From the NCBI GenBank assembly GCA_003645215.1, contig QNEM01000088.1, positions 1-7,738 of the forward strand: a DNA stretch of 7,738 nt. Reading direction: 5' to 3'. The notes under the pieces are model-generated. The model made no database searches and was not told where the DNA came from. It saw only the letters and a list, made by a program, of their open reading frames with translations. The position numbers were made by a program, and so were the translations under genes. Below are positions 6,207 to 7,738 of the stretch, piece by piece; positions within the stretch are counted from its first letter, which is position 1; each line of letters opens with the position of its first letter. The DNA is from Gammaproteobacteria bacterium (GTDB lineage Bacteria; Pseudomonadota; Gammaproteobacteria; Eutrophobiales; Eutrophobiaceae).

Positions 6207-6213
6207 AAATATC

Positions 6214-6456
6214 ATGGATATTGATTTAATCAGTGACGTTCTGGGCTGGAGTGCACTTATCAACTACGCGATTTTGCTTTTGTGGTTTCTATTTTTCGCA
6301 CTGGCACATGACTGGATGTATCATTTTCACGGAAAGTGGTTCACCTTATCGATTGAACGCTTTGACGCCATTCACTATCTAAGCATGGCTTTTTACAAAT
6401 TAAGTATATTCCTGTTTTTTCTTGTTCCCTTTCTGGTGTTGCGGTTCGTCGTATAA
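6214..6456 (+). CDS. Small two-helix membrane protein, DUF6868-like
   Basis: An 80-residue inner-membrane protein of unknown function. Two hydrophobic helices are evident, about residues 11-31 (LGWSALINYAILLLWFLFFALAH) and 56-80 (to the C-terminus). They are joined by a loop with a conserved-looking aromatic/charged pattern, HDWMYHFHGKWF at 32-43 followed by ERFDAIHY at 48-55. This LGW..INY....HxWF.L..ERFDAIHY..MAxYK layout is what I know as DUF6868, widespread in marine proteobacteria. The length is full for the family. The start has AGGAGG 7 nt upstream. It is 57 bp before the SpoIIAA-like gene on the same strand, so an operon is likely. A possible FNR box lies at 6148-6161. The several His and Trp residues near the membrane face could bind a metal or partner, but nothing shows this. 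Confidence 0.85.
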   Translation: MDIDLISDVLGWSALINYAILLLWFLFFALAHDWMYHFHGKWFTLSIERFDAIHYLSMAFYKLSIFLFFLVPFLVLRFVV

Positions 6457-6513
6457 AATTCAGGCATTTATTAGGCAAGCATTTGGCAATCACACTAAAC
6501 GAAGGTAAAAAAT

Positions 6514-6882
6514 ATGCTGTCAGTAGAGATTGATGAGGTCAATGGTATCGCGATACTTGAGCCAGATGGACCATTGTCGAAAGAAGACTTTATTCATGTT
6601 GCAAAGATCATTGATCCATACATTGAGAAAGCTGCCCGGTTTGGTGGCCTGCTAATTCATACAAAATCTTTTCCTGGTTGGGAGTCATTCGCAGGACTGT
6701 CTTCCCACCTTAAATTCGTTCAGGAACATCACAAAAAGGTGTCCCGTGTTGCGTTATCAACAGATTCGCTGGTGGGTAATTTTGCTGAAACGATTGCCAG
6801 TCACTTTATAAATGCAGAAATTAAATTATTCTCTTATGAAGATCTGGAACAGGCCAGAGAATGGGTGGCTAATGGGCCATAG
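6514..6882 (+). CDS. SpoIIAA-like (STAS/SEC14-type) protein
   Basis: A 122-residue soluble protein of the SpoIIAA-like family (PF11964 type), whose fold resembles STAS anti-sigma antagonists and lipid-binding SEC14 domains. Visible family marks are the N-terminal strand pair (VEIDEVNGIAILEPDG), the helix after PLSKEDF, the strand GGLLIHTKSFPGW with Trp56 at the start of the WESFAGL helix, the strand KVSRVALSTDS, and the end AEIKLFSYEDLEQAREWV. No Asp/Ser-Thr-Gly phosphorylation motif of true SpoIIAA is obvious, so classic partner-switching control is not supported. The ATG has AAGG at 6502-6505, 8 nt upstream. It probably shares a transcript with the membrane protein before it, and its stop is 22 bp from the convergent dapB stop. 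Its biochemical role is unknown; a membrane-linked partner of the preceding protein is an inference from adjacency. Confidence 0.83.
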   Translation: MLSVEIDEVNGIAILEPDGPLSKEDFIHVAKIIDPYIEKAARFGGLLIHTKSFPGWESFAGLSSHLKFVQEHHKKVSRVALSTDSLVGNFAETIASHFINAEIKLFSYEDLEQAREWVANGP

Positions 6883-6904
6883 AGACAAAAGCCTGATTTT
6901 CTAT

Positions 6905-7708
6905 TTAGATTCCCAAAACATCCTGCATATCAAACAGTCCTTTATCTTTATCCGTCAACCATTGCGCTGCCCTCACGGCGCCTGAGGCAAAGGTTTTTCT
7001 GGAAGTTGCCTTGTGCGTAATTTCAACGCGTTCACCTGCCGAGGCAAACATAACGGTATGTTCACCGACAATATCACCGGCACGAATGGTTTCAAAACCA
7101 ATGGTATTTTTTTCGCGTTCACCAGTGACGCCTTCACGACCATAAACTGCACATTCTTTCAGGTTACGGCCTAGCGTATCTGCAATCACTTCACCCATGC
7201 GTAAGGCTGTACCGGAAGGCGCATCTTTTTTATGCCTGTGGTGTGCTTCGATAATTTCAATATCGGTATCGTTGCCAATTACCTGTGCAGCCATTTCCAG
7301 TAATTTCAAACAGAGATTCACACCAATACTCATATTAGGTGCAAAGACAATGGGAACATCCTCGGCTGCCTTGTTTATCAGTTCCTTTTGAGCATCATCA
7401 AGCCCTGTTGTGCCGATAACCATCCCTTTACCAGCGGCATGACATTTTTCAAGATTATCTGTAAATGATGTAGCCACTGTAAAGTCAATGAGCACATCAA
7501 ACTGATCGGCGACTTTGGAAATATCATCTGTGATGGCGACACCGAGTTGACCAATCCCTGCTTGCTCGCCAGCATCGACACCAATCATTGAAGAACCACT
7601 ATATTCAATAGCAGCCCCTATTTCGACATTATCTGTCTCATTACATACTTCCAGAATGGTTTTGCCCATTCTGCCCGCTGCACCACAGACTCCAACTCTA
7701 ACTGTCAT
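6905..7708 (-). CDS. dapB: 4-hydroxy-tetrahydrodipicolinate reductase
   Basis: Cytoplasmic enzyme that reduces hydroxy-tetrahydrodipicolinate to tetrahydrodipicolinate with NAD(P)H, in the diaminopimelate route to lysine and peptidoglycan. It has 267 residues, close to E. coli DapB (273). The nucleotide-binding loop is at residues 9-15 (GAAGRMG) after strand VRVGVC. IDFTVATS at 74-81 and GKGMVIGTTG at 93-102 follow. The substrate-binding and catalytic segment EAHHRHKKDAPSGTA has the catalytic His156 and Lys160 (His159 and Lys163 in E. coli), and VRAGDIVGEHT appears as IRAGDIVGEHT. The C-terminus GLFDMQDVLG is typical. The frame is intact. The ATG at 7708 has AAAGG about 9 nt upstream. Its promoter or upstream partner lies beyond the right edge; dnaJ precedes dapB in many gammaproteobacteria, but no dnaJ end can be confirmed in the last 30 bp. 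No carA follows. Confidence 0.97.
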   Translation of the reverse strand: MTVRVGVCGAAGRMGKTILEVCNETDNVEIGAAIEYSGSSMIGVDAGEQAGIGQLGVAITDDISKVADQFDVLIDFTVATSFTDNLEKCHAAGKGMVIGTTGLDDAQKELINKAAEDVPIVFAPNMSIGVNLCLKLLEMAAQVIGNDTDIEIIEAHHRHKKDAPSGTALRMGEVIADTLGRNLKECAVYGREGVTGEREKNTIGFETIRAGDIVGEHTVMFASAGERVEITHKATSRKTFASGAVRAAQWLTDKDKGLFDMQDVLGI

Positions 7709-7738
7709 GTTATTTTGCCTTTCACTTTTAACGCTTCA

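Overview
The window looks like a piece of a gammaproteobacterial chromosome of moderate G+C (mid-40s by eye). This rests on the DapB sequence, which is close to the enterobacterial form as I remember it, and on the mix of small families seen here (a DUF6868-type membrane protein, a SpoIIAA-like protein, a DUF3095 relic, a short sulfotransferase). I cannot name the genus. No rRNA, tRNA, insertion sequence, CRISPR array or integrase is visible.

Layout. At 1-2034 two genes on the minus strand form a probable operon: a Nudix hydrolase of the CoA-pyrophosphatase type, then a DASS/SLC13-type sodium:anion symporter that runs off the left edge. After about 350 bp without a gene come two plus-strand genes: a type II L-2-haloacid dehalogenase with its whole catalytic set (2385-3053) and a small cupin protein (3154-3528). 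A 300 bp gene-free gap with A/T-rich inverted repeats separates them from a convergent minus-strand alpha/beta hydrolase (3829-4737). A divergent intergenic region of about 285 bp, holding a short acidic minus-strand reading frame, leads to a plus-strand sulfotransferase-family protein (5023-5661).

Downstream, at 5774-6147, lies a clear relic of a DUF3095 gene. Its N-terminal, central and C-terminal signature segments survive, joined by one reading-frame break and two large internal losses. Next comes a probable two-gene plus-strand operon: an 80-residue two-helix membrane protein (6214-6456) and a SpoIIAA-like protein (6514-6882), with an FNR-type palindrome upstream. The window ends with dapB (6905-7708, minus strand), a core lysine/peptidoglycan pathway gene facing the operon tail to tail.

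Reading as a whole: dapB and probably the transporter/Nudix pair are backbone, while about 2040-6210 behaves like accessory DNA, with single-gene units, changing strand, long spacers and a decaying gene. The dehalogenase, hydrolase, cupin and sulfotransferase are each recognisable, but nothing in the sequence ties them into one pathway. I do not see a convincing new multi-gene system. The best leads are the DUF3095 relic, the membrane protein/SpoIIAA-like pair with its possible FNR control, and the short RTX-like acidic reading frame.
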